A stretch of DNA of 63,916 bases from AP-16 sp036395835 (GCA_036395835.1 DASWCW010000042.1:1-63916); one strand, 5' to 3'; shown: positions 1 to 10,016, counted from the first letter of the stretch. Program-made: numbers and translations. Notes: generated from the sequence alone by a model not told the origin.

Positions 1-1029
1 GGGGTCGCGGCGCAGATCACGCCGTGGAATTTTCCGTTTCTGGCCGCGGCCTGGAAGGTCGCGCCCGCGCTCGCGGCCGGCTGCACTGTGATTCTCAAGC
101 CGGCGAGCTATACGCCGCTGACCTCGCTGCTGCTGGGCCGCATCGCGCTCGATGCCGGCCTGCCCCGCGGCGTGCTCAACGTCGTGCCGGGACCCGGCGC
201 GCAGATCGGCGAGCACATCGCCCGCCATCCGCTGATCGACAAGATCGCGTTCACCGGCGAAACGCGCACCGGGGCGAGCCTGCTCAAGGCGGCGGCCGAC
301 GACATCAAGCGCGTCTCGCTGGAGCTCGGCGGCAAGAGCCCGAACATCGTCTTTGCCGATGCCGATCTCGCCAAGGCCGCCGCTGCCGCCGTCAAGGGCG
401 GCTTCGGCAATGCCGGGCAGAGCTGCTCGGCGCGCACGCGGTTGTTCGTCGAGCGCGGGGTGCACGACGCTTTCGTCGCGGCGTTCACGCGGGAAACGCA
501 GCGACTGAAAGTGGGCGATCCGCTGGATGCGGCGACCGAGATGGGGCCGCTGGTCTCCGATACGCAATGGCGCAACGTGAAGGCGCTGGTCGACGCCGGC
601 ATCGGCGAGGGCGGGCACATGGTGTGCGGCGGCGATCGACCAAAAGACCTTGCGGCGGGCGCCTATTTCGCGCCGACCATCCTGACCGGCGTCAGCAATG
701 GCATGCGCATCGCCCGCGAGGAGATTTTCGGGCCGGTCGTCGTGGTGATCCCGTTCGATTCCGAGGAGGACGCGGTGCGCCTCGCCAACGACAGCGAATA
801 CGGACTGAACGCCTCGGTGTGGACGCGCGATGTCGGCAGAGCGCTTCGGGTCGCACGCGGGCTGCGCACCGGCATGGTCAGCATCAATTCCCACGGCAGC
901 GCCAGCCGGTACGGGACCTACGCGCCGTTCGGCGGCTACAAGAAATCCGGCCTCGGCCGCGAGCTCGGCATGCACGCGCTCTCGCTCTACACCGAAGTCA
1001 AGAACGTCTTCATCGAGCTCGGTGCTTGA
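1..1029 (+). CDS. Aldehyde dehydrogenase family protein (5' end outside window)
   Basis: NAD(P)-dependent oxidation of an aldehyde to a carboxylic acid. The reading frame is open from base 1 and has no start in the window, so the N-terminus is missing; 342 residues are visible. They carry the family marks in order: ITPWNFPF near the left edge, the general-base Glu in LELGGKSP (visible residue 108), the nucleophilic Cys in GNAGQSC (visible residue 142), EEIFGPVV, and the C-terminal PFGGYKKSGLGRE. All catalytic residues are therefore present. It ends 23 bases before an ABC transporter ATPase gene on the same strand and probably shares its transcript, which suggests a role in metabolising the imported compound. 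The family is certain; the substrate cannot be told from sequence. Confidence 0.93.
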   Translation, partial: GVAAQITPWNFPFLAAAWKVAPALAAGCTVILKPASYTPLTSLLLGRIALDAGLPRGVLNVVPGPGAQIGEHIARHPLIDKIAFTGETRTGASLLKAAADDIKRVSLELGGKSPNIVFADADLAKAAAAAVKGGFGNAGQSCSARTRLFVERGVHDAFVAAFTRETQRLKVGDPLDAATEMGPLVSDTQWRNVKALVDAGIGEGGHMVCGGDRPKDLAAGAYFAPTILTGVSNGMRIAREEIFGPVVVVIPFDSEEDAVRLANDSEYGLNASVWTRDVGRALRVARGLRTGMVSINSHGSASRYGTYAPFGGYKKSGLGRELGMHALSLYTEVKNVFIELGA

Positions 1030-1052
1030 GGGGCGAGCACCGAAGACCGGCC

Positions 1053-1821
1053 ATGGACCCGATCGCAAATACCCGCGAAACCGACGCGCTGTTGCTGGCG
1101 GAGCGCGTCGGCAAGGATTTTGGCCGTTTCGCCGCGGTCGAGCAGGTGTCGCTCGCGGTTCGCCGCGGCGAGCTCAAGGCGATCATCGGTCCGAACGGCG
1201 CGGGCAAGACCACGCTGTTCAACATGCTCTCGGGCGAGTTCAAGCCGTCGCGCGGCCGCATCTTCTATCGCGGCGAGGACATCACCCGAGCGCCGGCCTA
1301 TCGGCTGGCGCATGTCGGAATCGGCCGCTCGTTTCAGGTCACCAACGTGTTCCGCCGTTCCAGCGTGCTGGAGAACGTACGGATCGCGGCCCAGGCCAAG
1401 CGGCATCGCAATTATGATTTCGCATCGAGCGCCGAAGGGCTGACGCAAACCACCGAAGTTGCCGAACGCGTCCTGGAGACGATCGGGCTCGCGCAATACC
1501 GCGATTCGCCCGCGAGCAGTCTCTCCCACGGCGATCAGCGGCGGCTGGAGATCGGCATCGTGCTGGCGACCGAGCCCGAGCTCGTCCTGCTCGACGAGCC
1601 CACCGCCGGCATGTCGCGCGAGGAAGCGCGCTCGACCATGGCGCTGATCCGCGACGTCGCGGCAAGCCGCACCGTGCTGTTCGTCGAGCACAACATGGAA
1701 TTCGTCATGGGCGTTTCGCAATCGGTCGTAGTGATGCAATCCGGCCGGATCATCGCCGAAGGCACGCCGGCCGAAATTCGCGCCGACGCCGAGGTGAGGC
1801 GGGCCTACTTGGGCAACCTGT

Positions 1822-1829
<8 letters not shown>
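1053..1829 (+). CDS. Branched-chain amino acid-type ABC transporter ATP-binding protein (LivG type)
   Basis: 258-residue ATPase of a HAAT/Liv-type importer, working on the cytoplasmic face of the permease pair encoded downstream. Walker A is GPNGAGKTT (about residues 46-54); the signature is a slightly altered LSHGDQ; Walker B is ELVLLDEPTAG; the H-loop is in FVEHNM. GPNGAGKTTLFN and an RSFQ stretch are typical of LivG. The ATG at 1053 is chosen because it leaves the standard short N-terminal tail; longer versions of this frame run back through the aldehyde dehydrogenase gene. The stop overlaps the start of the LivF-type gene by 8 bases, so translation is probably coupled. The transported substrate is not known; Liv-type systems also carry amides, urea and aromatic acids. 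Confidence 0.93.
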
Positions 1830-2522
<693 letters not shown>

Positions 2523-2526
<4 letters not shown>

Positions 2527-3395
2527 GTCTGATCGGGATCGCCAATCAGCTGTTCCTGGGGCTGAGCACCGCGGCCATCTACGTGCTGGTGTCGCTCGGG
2601 CTCACGATGATCTTCGGCATGATGAACGTGCTGAACTTCACCCACGGGGTCCTGTATGCCCTGGGCGCCTATTTCGGCTATTTGGTCGTGAAGCTGACCG
2701 GCAGCTTCTGGACCGCGCTCTGCATCGCTCCGCTGATCGTGGCGCTGGTCGGACTGCTGATCGAGCGCATCTCGATCCGGCCGCTCGCCGACCGCCCCCA
2801 CCTCATCCAGTTTCTCGCCACCTTCGCGCTTGCGTTGATCATCGAGCAGCTCATCCGTCTGGTGGCGGGAAACGATGCCTATCCGGTCGCGCTCCCGGCC
2901 GGCCTGACGCAGCCGGTGAGCTTTGGGCCTTTCGTATTTCCATCCTACCGGGTGTTCGTGATCCTCGCGGCGCTGCTGGTCTGCGTCTCCCTGGGCGCGC
3001 TGCTGGCGTTGACCCGGGCGGGCATCATGATCCGCGCGACGTCCGAGGACCCGCAGATGGCCGCGTTGCTGCGCGTCGACACCGCATCGGTATCGACGCT
3101 GGTGTTTGCCGGCGGCAGCGCGCTCGCGGCTTTGGGCGGCGTGCTGGCGGCGCCGGTGTTCAGCGTGCATCCGAGCATGGGCGAGGAGCTCATCACCAGC
3201 GCGTTCCTCATCGTCACGGCCGGCGGGCTTGGCAGCCTGCGCGGCACCATTCTGGCGGCGGTCATCCTCGGCGAAGCCTCGAGCCTCGGCCTGCTCGCGG
3301 TCGGCAAATACTCCGACGTGCTGACGATTTGCATCATGGCCGCGGTGTTTCTGGCTTGGCCGACCGGCATCTTCGGCCGGGTGGAGGGGCGATGA
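2523..3395 (+). CDS. Branched-chain amino acid-type ABC transporter permease (LivH type)
   Basis: 290-residue inner-membrane permease. The N-terminus starts with a hydrophobic segment followed by TMIFGMMNVLNFTHG, the LivH family hallmark, and the protein has about eight hydrophobic segments. The cytoplasmic loop AGIMIRATSEDPQMA is the usual site of contact with the ATPase. The ATG at 2523 overlaps the LivF-type stop (ATGA), which fixes the start; the stop overlaps the LivM-type start in the same way. Together with LivM it forms the transmembrane channel. Substrate specificity lies in the binding protein gene at 4427. Confidence 0.92.
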
Positions 3396-4399
3396 GCCCG
3401 CGCATGCGGCTTGCGGTCGGCGCCGTGGCCTGGCTCGCCTGCGCGCTGGTGCTGGCGTTAGCTCCGATCGGCGCCTATTCCGCCACGCTCGCCACCGAGG
3501 CCATCATCCTGTCGCTGTGGGCGGTCTCCTACAATCTCGTCTACGGCTACATGGGCGAGATCTCGTTCGGGCACGCGGCGTTCTTCGGGCTGGGCGCGTT
3601 CGGCGTGGCGTTGCTCGAGCGCGACCTCGGCCTGCCGTTCGGCCTCGATCTGGCCGGCGGCATGCTGGCCGGCTGCCTGTTCGCGGCGCTGGTGAGCTTC
3701 GTCATCCGCCGTACGCGCGGCGTCTATTATGCGGTACTGACCTTTGCGCTGTCCGAAGTCGTCTACGTGATCGCCATCAAATGGACGAGCTTCACCGGGG
3801 GCGACAACGGATTGCCGGTGGCGCGTCCCGCGATGCTCAATTCTCCGGTGCGCTACGCGTTGTTCGCGCTGATCGTGGTGACGATCGCGATCGCCGCGCT
3901 CCACCGCATCGTCAATTCTCCCGCGGGCCGGGTGGTGCAGGCCATTCGCCAGAACGAACGGCGCGCGCGTCAGATCGGATACAACACCACGGCGTATCGC
4001 GCGCTCGCCTTCATCCTCTCGGGGACCTTCAGCGGACTCGCCGGCGCGCTGTACTCGCCGTTCATCCACTTTGTTTCGCCCGATGTGCTGTTCTGGACTT
4101 TCTCCGGGCAGGTCATCATAATGACGATCATTGGCGGAGCGGGCGCGTTTTACGGTCCCATATCGGGTGCAGTTCTGTTCGTGGTTTTACGCGATTTCAT
4201 TTCCAGCTGGTCGGCCAGCAATGCGGTGATCGGCGGCGTGGCGGTGGCCAGGCTCGGCGAGCACTGGCCGCTGTTCATGGGTTTGGTGTTCTTTCTCATC
4301 ATTTTGTTCGAGCCGGACGGCATCGCCGGAATTCTCGCCCGGCTCCGACGCGTACGCAGTTTCGCTCTGGGTCGATCCGCCCCGATTCAGCGACCCTGA
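3392..4399 (+). CDS. Branched-chain amino acid-type ABC transporter permease (LivM type)
   Basis: 335-residue second permease of the importer. Hydrophobic segments fill the first 300 residues; the stretch NLVYGYMGEISFGHAAFF is the typical LivM motif and AIRQNERRARQIGY is the ATPase-contacting loop. The start overlaps the LivH-type stop (ATGA). The C-terminus is short and basic with no fused ATPase domain, unlike some LivM-LivG fusions. The gene is followed after 27 bases by the binding-protein gene, completing a G-F-H-M-K order; in many operons the binding protein comes first. Confidence 0.92.
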   Translation: MSPRMRLAVGAVAWLACALVLALAPIGAYSATLATEAIILSLWAVSYNLVYGYMGEISFGHAAFFGLGAFGVALLERDLGLPFGLDLAGGMLAGCLFAALVSFVIRRTRGVYYAVLTFALSEVVYVIAIKWTSFTGGDNGLPVARPAMLNSPVRYALFALIVVTIAIAALHRIVNSPAGRVVQAIRQNERRARQIGYNTTAYRALAFILSGTFSGLAGALYSPFIHFVSPDVLFWTFSGQVIIMTIIGGAGAFYGPISGAVLFVVLRDFISSWSASNAVIGGVAVARLGEHWPLFMGLVFFLIILFEPDGIAGILARLRRVRSFALGRSAPIQRP

Positions 4400-4426
4400 A
4401 ATGCCGACTCGAGAAGAGGAGAGCCA

Positions 4427-5695
4427 ATGACCCGCGTTCCCGTTTCCAACAAATGGACCCGCCGCCGCGCGCTCTCGGCGCTGGGCGCGGCCGGCGCGAC
4501 CTCGCTCGCCGCCGCGGCCGGAATCCCTCGGGTGTTCGCGCAGGAAAAGGCGCCGATCAAGATCGGCGTGGTGCTGCCGCTGTCCGGCGCCTACGCGGCG
4601 CAGGGTACCGGCGCCGCGCAGGGCATTCAGCTGCTCGCCGAACAGACCAACGCCAAAGGCGGATTGCTCGGCCGCCAGGTCCAGGTGCTCGTCGAGGACT
4701 CGCAGCTCAAGCCGCAGACGGCGGTCGTCAAGGCGACCAAGCTGATCCAGCAGGACGGCTGCAATTTCTTGATGGGCGAGATCAGCGGGGCTTCGACCCT
4801 GGCGCTGCTCGAGGTCGCCGAGCGGGAAAAGATCGTGATGGTGACGCCCTATAGCTCACCGGAGGCGGTCACCGGGAGTAGAGGCACGCGCTACCAGTTT
4901 CGCACCTACAGCAACGCCTACATTCAGGCGGCGATCGCCGTCGACACCATGATCAAGGTAGGCGGCAAGAAATGGGGCGTGCTGGCGGCCGACTATGCCT
5001 ACGGTCAGGACTACGCCAGTCACCTGCGCCGGCTCATAGCGCAGAACGGCGGCCAGATCGTCGCCGAAGCTTTTCCGGCGCTCGGCACCACGGATTTCGT
5101 GTCGCATCTGCAGCAGGCTTCGAGCGGCGATCCGGACGTGCTGTGGATGGTCGAATACGGACGCGACGCGACCGTCGCGCTCAATCAGGCGGTCAGCCTG
5201 GGCCTGAAGAAGCGCATGGCGCTCGGCCTCGCGGTGGCCAACACCGAGCAGGTCAGCGGAATGCAGCCCGGCGTCTTCGAAGGCACGTTCTCGTTCGTGA
5301 CCTGGTATCCGAACTGGTCCTCCCCGGAGAGCAAGGCCTTCGTGAAAGCCTATCTCGACAAGCACGGCGGCTATTCGGAAGCCGCGGGCGTGCACTATAT
5401 CGGCGCGCAGGTGCTGTTCGCGGCCATCGGCAATGCGAAGGGCATCGAATCCGATCCGGTCATCCAGGCGCTGGAGGGCAAGGAATTCGACACCATCAAG
5501 GGCAAGATCAAGCTGCGCGCTTACGATCACCAGGCGGTGCAGACCTATTTCGTCGGCAGGGGTGCGGTCACCAGCGAGTTTCCGGTGCCGATCTACGAGC
5601 CGGTGAAGACCTATGCGCCCGACGTCGTCGAAAAGGACTTCATGCCTCCGCCAGATCCCAAGGTGCATCCCGTGCGTTGGCGGCAGGGAGGATGA
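4427..5695 (+). CDS. ABC transporter substrate-binding protein, Liv/amide type
   Basis: 422-residue periplasmic binding protein. A good ribosome site (gaggaga) precedes the ATG. The N-terminus has a twin-arginine-like signal: WTRRRALS followed by an alanine-rich hydrophobic stretch and a probable cleavage after VFA. The mature part starts with KIGVVLPLSGAYA, typical of type I (Peripla_BP_6) binding proteins, and continues with GLLGRQVQVLVEDSQ and a Tyr-rich second lobe (LAADYAYGQDYA). It delivers the ligand to the permease pair encoded upstream. The ligand is unknown; the neighbouring amidohydrolase and NadC-like genes suggest an amide or a nitrogen heterocycle, which is inference only. Confidence 0.9.
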   Translation: MTRVPVSNKWTRRRALSALGAAGATSLAAAAGIPRVFAQEKAPIKIGVVLPLSGAYAAQGTGAAQGIQLLAEQTNAKGGLLGRQVQVLVEDSQLKPQTAVVKATKLIQQDGCNFLMGEISGASTLALLEVAEREKIVMVTPYSSPEAVTGSRGTRYQFRTYSNAYIQAAIAVDTMIKVGGKKWGVLAADYAYGQDYASHLRRLIAQNGGQIVAEAFPALGTTDFVSHLQQASSGDPDVLWMVEYGRDATVALNQAVSLGLKKRMALGLAVANTEQVSGMQPGVFEGTFSFVTWYPNWSSPESKAFVKAYLDKHGGYSEAAGVHYIGAQVLFAAIGNAKGIESDPVIQALEGKEFDTIKGKIKLRAYDHQAVQTYFVGRGAVTSEFPVPIYEPVKTYAPDVVEKDFMPPPDPKVHPVRWRQGG

Positions 5696-5731
5696 GGCTG
5701 AGGCCGAGGTCGCTTCTCGTGCGTGCACCGG

Positions 5732-7000
5732 ATGATCCCGATGGCCGCTGACGCCGCGTTGGCAATCGTGGGCGGACGCCTGATCGACGGTCTCGGCGGC
5801 GATCCGATCGAGAACGCCACCCTCGTGATCGAAGGCGGGCGGGTCAGTGCGGTCGGCAAGGCGGCGCAAGTCCCCCGCGGCGCCGAAGTGATCGATGCCG
5901 CCGGCCGCACCGTGATGCCCGGCATCATCGATTGCCACGTCCACAGCACCTATCGGGCCCGCGACATTCGCAAGCACCTCACCAACACCCCGACCTACAA
6001 CGTGCTGCGCTCGAGCTACATCTTGGAGGAGACGCTCGCCTGCGGCGTGACCACGGCCCGCGACATGGGCGGGGCCGATGCCGGCTTTCGCGAGGCGATC
6101 GCGGAGGGCTTCGTCAAGGGCCCGCGGCTCTTGATCTCGATCGTGATGATCTCGCAGACGGGCGGCCATGGAGATTCCTGGGTGCCGGCCGGAATTCGCC
6201 TGCAGAAGCGCGCCTGGCTCCCGAGCGGGGTGGTCGATGGACCGCACGAGATGCGCAAGCTGGTGCGCTCGTTGCTGATGGCGGGCGCGGATTTCATCAA
6301 GATCTGCACCACCGGCGGCATCACGTCGCTGACCGATAGCTGGGACGAGCCGCAGCTCGCCGCCGACGAGATTCGCACCGCGGTCGCGGAAGCCGCCGCC
6401 AAGCGCAAGCGGGTCGCCGTGCATGCCGAAGGGCTCGACGGCATCCGCAACGCGCTCTGCGCCGACATCCATTCGCTCGAGCACGGCTGGTTCATGGACG
6501 AGCGCTGCATCGAGCAGGTGATCGAGCGCGGCATCTGGTGGGTGCCCACCATCGCGCTGGTGCCGCTCTCGGTCGAGCGCCGCAAGAACGACCCGGCCTG
6601 GAGCAACCAGCAGCTGGCCAAGGAGGACGACAAGGACGCCGCCATCTATCAGGCGATGCAGCAGCAGATCCCGCTGTGGAAGCACGCGGTCAAGCGCGGT
6701 ATCAAGGTCGCGATGGGCACCGACCAGTCGCATCGGCTCTTGGTAGGCGAGAACCTCGTCGAACTGGAATTCATGGTGAACTGGCTCGGCATGTCGGAGA
6801 TGGAGGCGATCGTCGCGGCCACCAGCCGGGCCGCCGAATGCATCGAACGTCCGGAGCTCGGCGCGCTCGTCCCCGGCCGGATCGCGGATGTGCTCGTGGT
6901 CGACGGCGATCCGCTGGAGGACATCCGGGTCCTGCAGCAGCGCCATCGCCTGCATCTCGTCATGAAGGAAGGCAAGCCGTATCGCAATCTTCTGCATTGA
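5732..7000 (+). CDS. Metal-dependent amidohydrolase family protein
   Basis: About 420 residues, cytoplasmic, of the imidazolonepropionase-like group of the amidohydrolase superfamily. Metal-site motifs are complete: HxH in DCHVHSTY, the bridging Lys in FIKICTTGG, His in VAVHAEG and SLEHGW, and the catalytic Asp in AMGTDQSH. The C-terminal PGRIADVLVVDGDP is the usual urease-alpha-like closing strand. The start is uncertain: GTG 5723, ATG 5732 and ATG 5741 are in frame and none has a clear ribosome site. It lies 36 bases after the binding protein gene and 56 bases before the NadC-like gene. It probably hydrolyses a cyclic or acyl amide imported by the ABC system; the substrate cannot be assigned. 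Confidence 0.9.
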   Translation: MIPMAADAALAIVGGRLIDGLGGDPIENATLVIEGGRVSAVGKAAQVPRGAEVIDAAGRTVMPGIIDCHVHSTYRARDIRKHLTNTPTYNVLRSSYILEETLACGVTTARDMGGADAGFREAIAEGFVKGPRLLISIVMISQTGGHGDSWVPAGIRLQKRAWLPSGVVDGPHEMRKLVRSLLMAGADFIKICTTGGITSLTDSWDEPQLAADEIRTAVAEAAAKRKRVAVHAEGLDGIRNALCADIHSLEHGWFMDERCIEQVIERGIWWVPTIALVPLSVERRKNDPAWSNQQLAKEDDKDAAIYQAMQQQIPLWKHAVKRGIKVAMGTDQSHRLLVGENLVELEFMVNWLGMSEMEAIVAATSRAAECIERPELGALVPGRIADVLVVDGDPLEDIRVLQQRHRLHLVMKEGKPYRNLLH

Positions 7001-7056
7001 TGGCGCCATGCATCAGGCTGCGCGCCCGGCAAGGATCAAACAAGGGAAGAGACGCC

Positions 7057-7950
7057 ATGCAACTCAATCGATTCATGATTCGGCCGTATGTCGAGCAGGC
7101 GCTGCGCGACGAGATCGGCCCCGGCGATACGACCGGCGGATTTCTCGTCGGCGACGATCCGGCGCAGACCGGGCAGATCTACGCCAAGGGCAGCGGCATC
7201 GTCTGCGGCCTGTTGCTCGCGGACGAGACCATCAAGACCGTCGACCCGGAGGCGAGCGTCGAGCACATGGCGAACGACGGCGACGGCATGGGGCCGGGCA
7301 CGGTCCTGCTGAAGATCCGGGCCAAGGCGTCGACCTTCTTCATGATCGAGCGTTGCGCGCTCGACTGGATCCAGCAGATGTCCGGGATCGCCACCAAGAC
7401 CCGCCGCTACGTCGATCTGGTCAAGCACACCAATGTGCGCGTCACCGACACTCGCAAGGGCTGGCCGGGTTTGCGCATGCTGCAGAAATATGCGGTGCGG
7501 GCCGGCGGCGCTCACAACCACATCTTCAGCCTGCACAATTGCGTGCTGGTCAAGGACAATCACATCAAGATCGCGGGCAGCATCCGCAACGCGGTCGAGA
7601 TCCTGCGCTCGCGCGCGCAGCACACCTTCAAGTTCGAGGTCGAGTGCGAGACGCTCGACATGGTCAGGGAGGCGCTCGACTGCGGCGTCGAAGTCATCAT
7701 GTTCGACAACATGGATCTCGACGAGATCAAGGCCGGGCTCAAGCTGGTGGGAAAGCGCGCCGTCACCGAAGCCTCCGGCGGCATCAACGAGAAGACGATC
7801 GTGCCGATCGCCGAGACCGGCGTCGACGTGATCTCGGTCGGCGATCTCACCCACAGCGTCACCGCGGTCGACATCAGCCTCGACGTCCAGGACATCAAGC
7901 CGAGCGCGATCCGCACCATCGAGCGGCTCAAGGCGGCGGCGACGCGATAG
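7057..7950 (+). CDS. NadC-family phosphoribosyltransferase (quinolinate PRTase-like) with altered acid-binding site
   Basis: 297 residues, the length of NadC, which turns quinolinate and PRPP into nicotinate mononucleotide, CO2 and pyrophosphate. Conserved parts: GPGDTT near the N-terminus, ERCALDWIQQMSGIAT, DTRK (131-134), PGLRMLQKYAV, VKDNH (Lys166), FEVEC, MFDNM, EASGGI and the closing DVISVGDLTHSV. Departures from the NadC consensus: DTRKTT is DTRKGW, and the GGGxNHRxxLxD block reads GGAHNHIFSLHN, so the Arg after His155 that contacts the substrate carboxylate in characterised enzymes is Ile. It does not resemble ModD, which keeps PHR. No nadA or nadB is nearby. Ribosome site gggaaga; probably co-transcribed with the amidohydrolase and the CinA-like gene. 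It may act on a related acid rather than quinolinate. Confidence 0.8.
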   Translation: MQLNRFMIRPYVEQALRDEIGPGDTTGGFLVGDDPAQTGQIYAKGSGIVCGLLLADETIKTVDPEASVEHMANDGDGMGPGTVLLKIRAKASTFFMIERCALDWIQQMSGIATKTRRYVDLVKHTNVRVTDTRKGWPGLRMLQKYAVRAGGAHNHIFSLHNCVLVKDNHIKIAGSIRNAVEILRSRAQHTFKFEVECETLDMVREALDCGVEVIMFDNMDLDEIKAGLKLVGKRAVTEASGGINEKTIVPIAETGVDVISVGDLTHSVTAVDISLDVQDIKPSAIRTIERLKAAATR

Positions 7951-7959
7951 GGCCGCGCG

Positions 7960-8448
7960 ATGTTCGCTCCGGAACTGCTCGAACGCGCCGCCAAGGCCCT
8001 CGATCTCGCCAAGGCCAAGGACATCCGCATCGCCACGGCGGAAACCTGCACGGCCGGTCTGGTCTCGAGCTGTCTTACCTCGGTGCCGGGCGCATCGAAG
8101 ATCTTCGAGCGCGGCTTCGTGCTCTATCACGATTCCGCGAAAGCTACCGGACTGGGCGTGCCCGAGGCGGTGTCGAAGCGGCACGGCGCGGTAAGCGCGG
8201 AAGTGACCCAAGGCCTCGCCGAGGGTGCGCTTTCGCATTCGACCGCGGGCGCCGCGGTCGCGGTGACCGGCTATGCCGGCCCCGGCGGCGGCAACGACAA
8301 GAATCCCGTGGGCACCATCTATGTGGCGGCCGCCCGCAAGGGCGCGCAAACGTTGGTCGAGCGGCACGTGTTCTCGGGCGACCGCGACGCGGTCCGCATA
8401 CAGGCGGTCGGCGCGGCGCTCGGCGTGCTGCTGCGCAGCCTGGCTTGA
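7960..8448 (+). CDS. CinA C-terminal domain / PncC-like NMN amidohydrolase family protein
   Basis: 162-residue single-domain protein. PncC hydrolyses nicotinamide mononucleotide to nicotinate mononucleotide. Family blocks are present: VPGASKIFERGFVLYHDSAK (with the conserved Tyr and Lys), HGAVSAEV, a TGYAGPGGG glycine loop, NPVGTIYVAA and GDRDAVRIQA. The nucleophile block usually reads AESCTGG; here it is AETCTAG, so the catalytic Ser position (29) is Thr. It begins 9 bases after the NadC-like stop, and both enzymes of this pair would yield the same product, nicotinate mononucleotide, if they kept the family reactions. The family call is safe; activity is uncertain because of the Thr. Confidence 0.85.
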   Translation: MFAPELLERAAKALDLAKAKDIRIATAETCTAGLVSSCLTSVPGASKIFERGFVLYHDSAKATGLGVPEAVSKRHGAVSAEVTQGLAEGALSHSTAGAAVAVTGYAGPGGGNDKNPVGTIYVAAARKGAQTLVERHVFSGDRDAVRIQAVGAALGVLLRSLA

Positions 8449-8520
8449 GCTTCGTGAATTCCCCGACGGGCATCCGGCCAGCAACCTTAAGCTGCCGCGG
8501 AACCTCGATCGCTTGTTAGA

Positions 8521-9687
8521 ATGCAGCCCAGGCAGTTCGCGATCATCGTCCTGTTGCTTTGCCTGCTGGGCGCCGCCTTGCGCATCACCCTCTTGGCGGT
8601 GCCGCCGGTCATTCCCGTCATCCAGGCCGACCTGCATCTTTCGGGGACCGAAATCGGGCTGCTGACCGGCCTGCCGGTGATCCTGTTCGCGCTCGCGGCG
8701 TTGCCCGGATCGATTCTCATCGTCCGGTTCGGCGCGTTGCGTACGCTGCTGTTCGGACTGTTGCTCACCGCGGCGGGCGGCAGCCTGCGCGGCGTGGCCG
8801 GAACGGCCGGGGCGCTTTACGCCGCTACGATCGCCATGGCGGGCGGCGTCGCGGTCATGCAGCCGGCCATGCCGGCGATCGTGCGGCAATGGCTGCCGCA
8901 TCGCATCGGATTCGGCACGGCCCTGTACACGTTCGGTTTGATCGTGGGCGAGATCGTGCCGGTCGCGCTGATGATCCCGTTGGTGCTTCCACCGGTGCAG
9001 AACAGCTGGCGGCTGGGTCTCGCCGCCTGGTCGCTGCCTGTCCTGGCCATCGCGGTGTTGACCGCGATGCTGGCGCCGTGGCCGCGACAGGGCGGCAACG
9101 ACTCGCTCGCTGGCGTCACCCAATGGTGGCCGGACTGGAAAAATCCGTTGGTTTGGCGCGTGGGATTCGTCTTTGCCAGCGTGAACAGCGTTTATTTCGG
9201 CGCCAACGCGTTTCTGCCCGGCCTGCTGGGCGGTGCCGGCCGCTCCGATTTGATCAGCGGCGCATTGACGGCTCTCAATTTCGGCCAGCTCCCCGCCTCG
9301 GTTCTCATGGTCGTGGCCGTGCACCGTATCGAGCGCCGGGTGTGGCCCTATGTCGCCACCGGCTGTTTGATCTTGCTGAGTTTGCTCGGCGTGGTCTCGA
9401 CCGCCGGCGCATGGACGTTGTTCTGGGCGGGGGCGGTAGGCTTCTGCTGCGGCCTGGCGCTTCCGCTCGGCCTGGCGCTGCCGCCGCTGCTGATGGCGCC
9501 GCCGGACGTGGCGCGCACGTCGGCCGCCATGTTCACCATCAGCTATACGCTCGCGATGGGGATTTCGGTCGCCGCCGGCGCGGCGTGGGATCTCACCGGG
9601 CGTCCGGTATTCGCGTTTGTGCCGATCGGACTGGCCGTTCTGCCGCTCGTTCTGCTCACCCCGGCGATTCGGTTTCACCGCAGCTAG
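8521..9687 (+). CDS. MFS transporter, CynX/NimT-like
   Basis: 388-residue inner-membrane protein with about twelve hydrophobic segments. The N-terminal pattern (ALRITLLAVPPVIPVIQ, then LSGTEIGLLTGLPVILFA and a short basic loop) resembles the cyanate/nitroimidazole (CynX/NimT) group of the major facilitator superfamily. The ATG at 8521 has only a weak ribosome site. It lies 72 bases beyond the CinA-like gene on the same strand and may be the last gene of that transcript. The substrate is unknown. Confidence 0.85.
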   Translation: MQPRQFAIIVLLLCLLGAALRITLLAVPPVIPVIQADLHLSGTEIGLLTGLPVILFALAALPGSILIVRFGALRTLLFGLLLTAAGGSLRGVAGTAGALYAATIAMAGGVAVMQPAMPAIVRQWLPHRIGFGTALYTFGLIVGEIVPVALMIPLVLPPVQNSWRLGLAAWSLPVLAIAVLTAMLAPWPRQGGNDSLAGVTQWWPDWKNPLVWRVGFVFASVNSVYFGANAFLPGLLGGAGRSDLISGALTALNFGQLPASVLMVVAVHRIERRVWPYVATGCLILLSLLGVVSTAGAWTLFWAGAVGFCCGLALPLGLALPPLLMAPPDVARTSAAMFTISYTLAMGISVAAGAAWDLTGRPVFAFVPIGLAVLPLVLLTPAIRFHRS

Positions 9688-10016
9688 TGCGGCGCGACAT
9701 TCTCGCCGGCTCACCGGCGCAGGAATTCCATCGGGTGCGCACGATCCGCAACAGACCCGCGGCGCTCGAGAGATTCTGGACCGACCGGCACACGGTGTCT
9801 TGCTGCGGATCAAAACCCGAGGATGCGCGCCGGGGTTCCGCATCCCGGGCGCCCCGCCACGGGCGAAACGAGCGCTCACGGCTTCGAGCCGGCTTTGGTT
9901 GGGCGAACGAAGCAGGCGTCCGCGCGTTACCCGCCTGCGCGAACATCGATGCGAGCGGGTTGCATGTCGTTGCTGTGCGCTGCCGGTCGAGCAAACCGCG
10001 CAGGGAGGCGCCGTCA
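9688..10016. other. Intergenic region, no gene seen
   Basis: 329 bases without a supportable gene on either strand; the reading frames that cross it look like out-of-frame shadows with no family resemblance. A small perfect hairpin (cgccgg-ctca-ccggcg) lies at 9704-9719, just after the MFS gene, without a following T-run, so it is at best a weak terminator. The right end holds the ribosome site (gggagg) for the DUF202 gene. Nothing else recognised. Confidence 0.5.

Noticed and set aside
7057..7950. ModD (molybdenum-linked NadC homolog)
   Set aside because: ModD keeps a PHR pair and lies in mod operons; neither is seen here.
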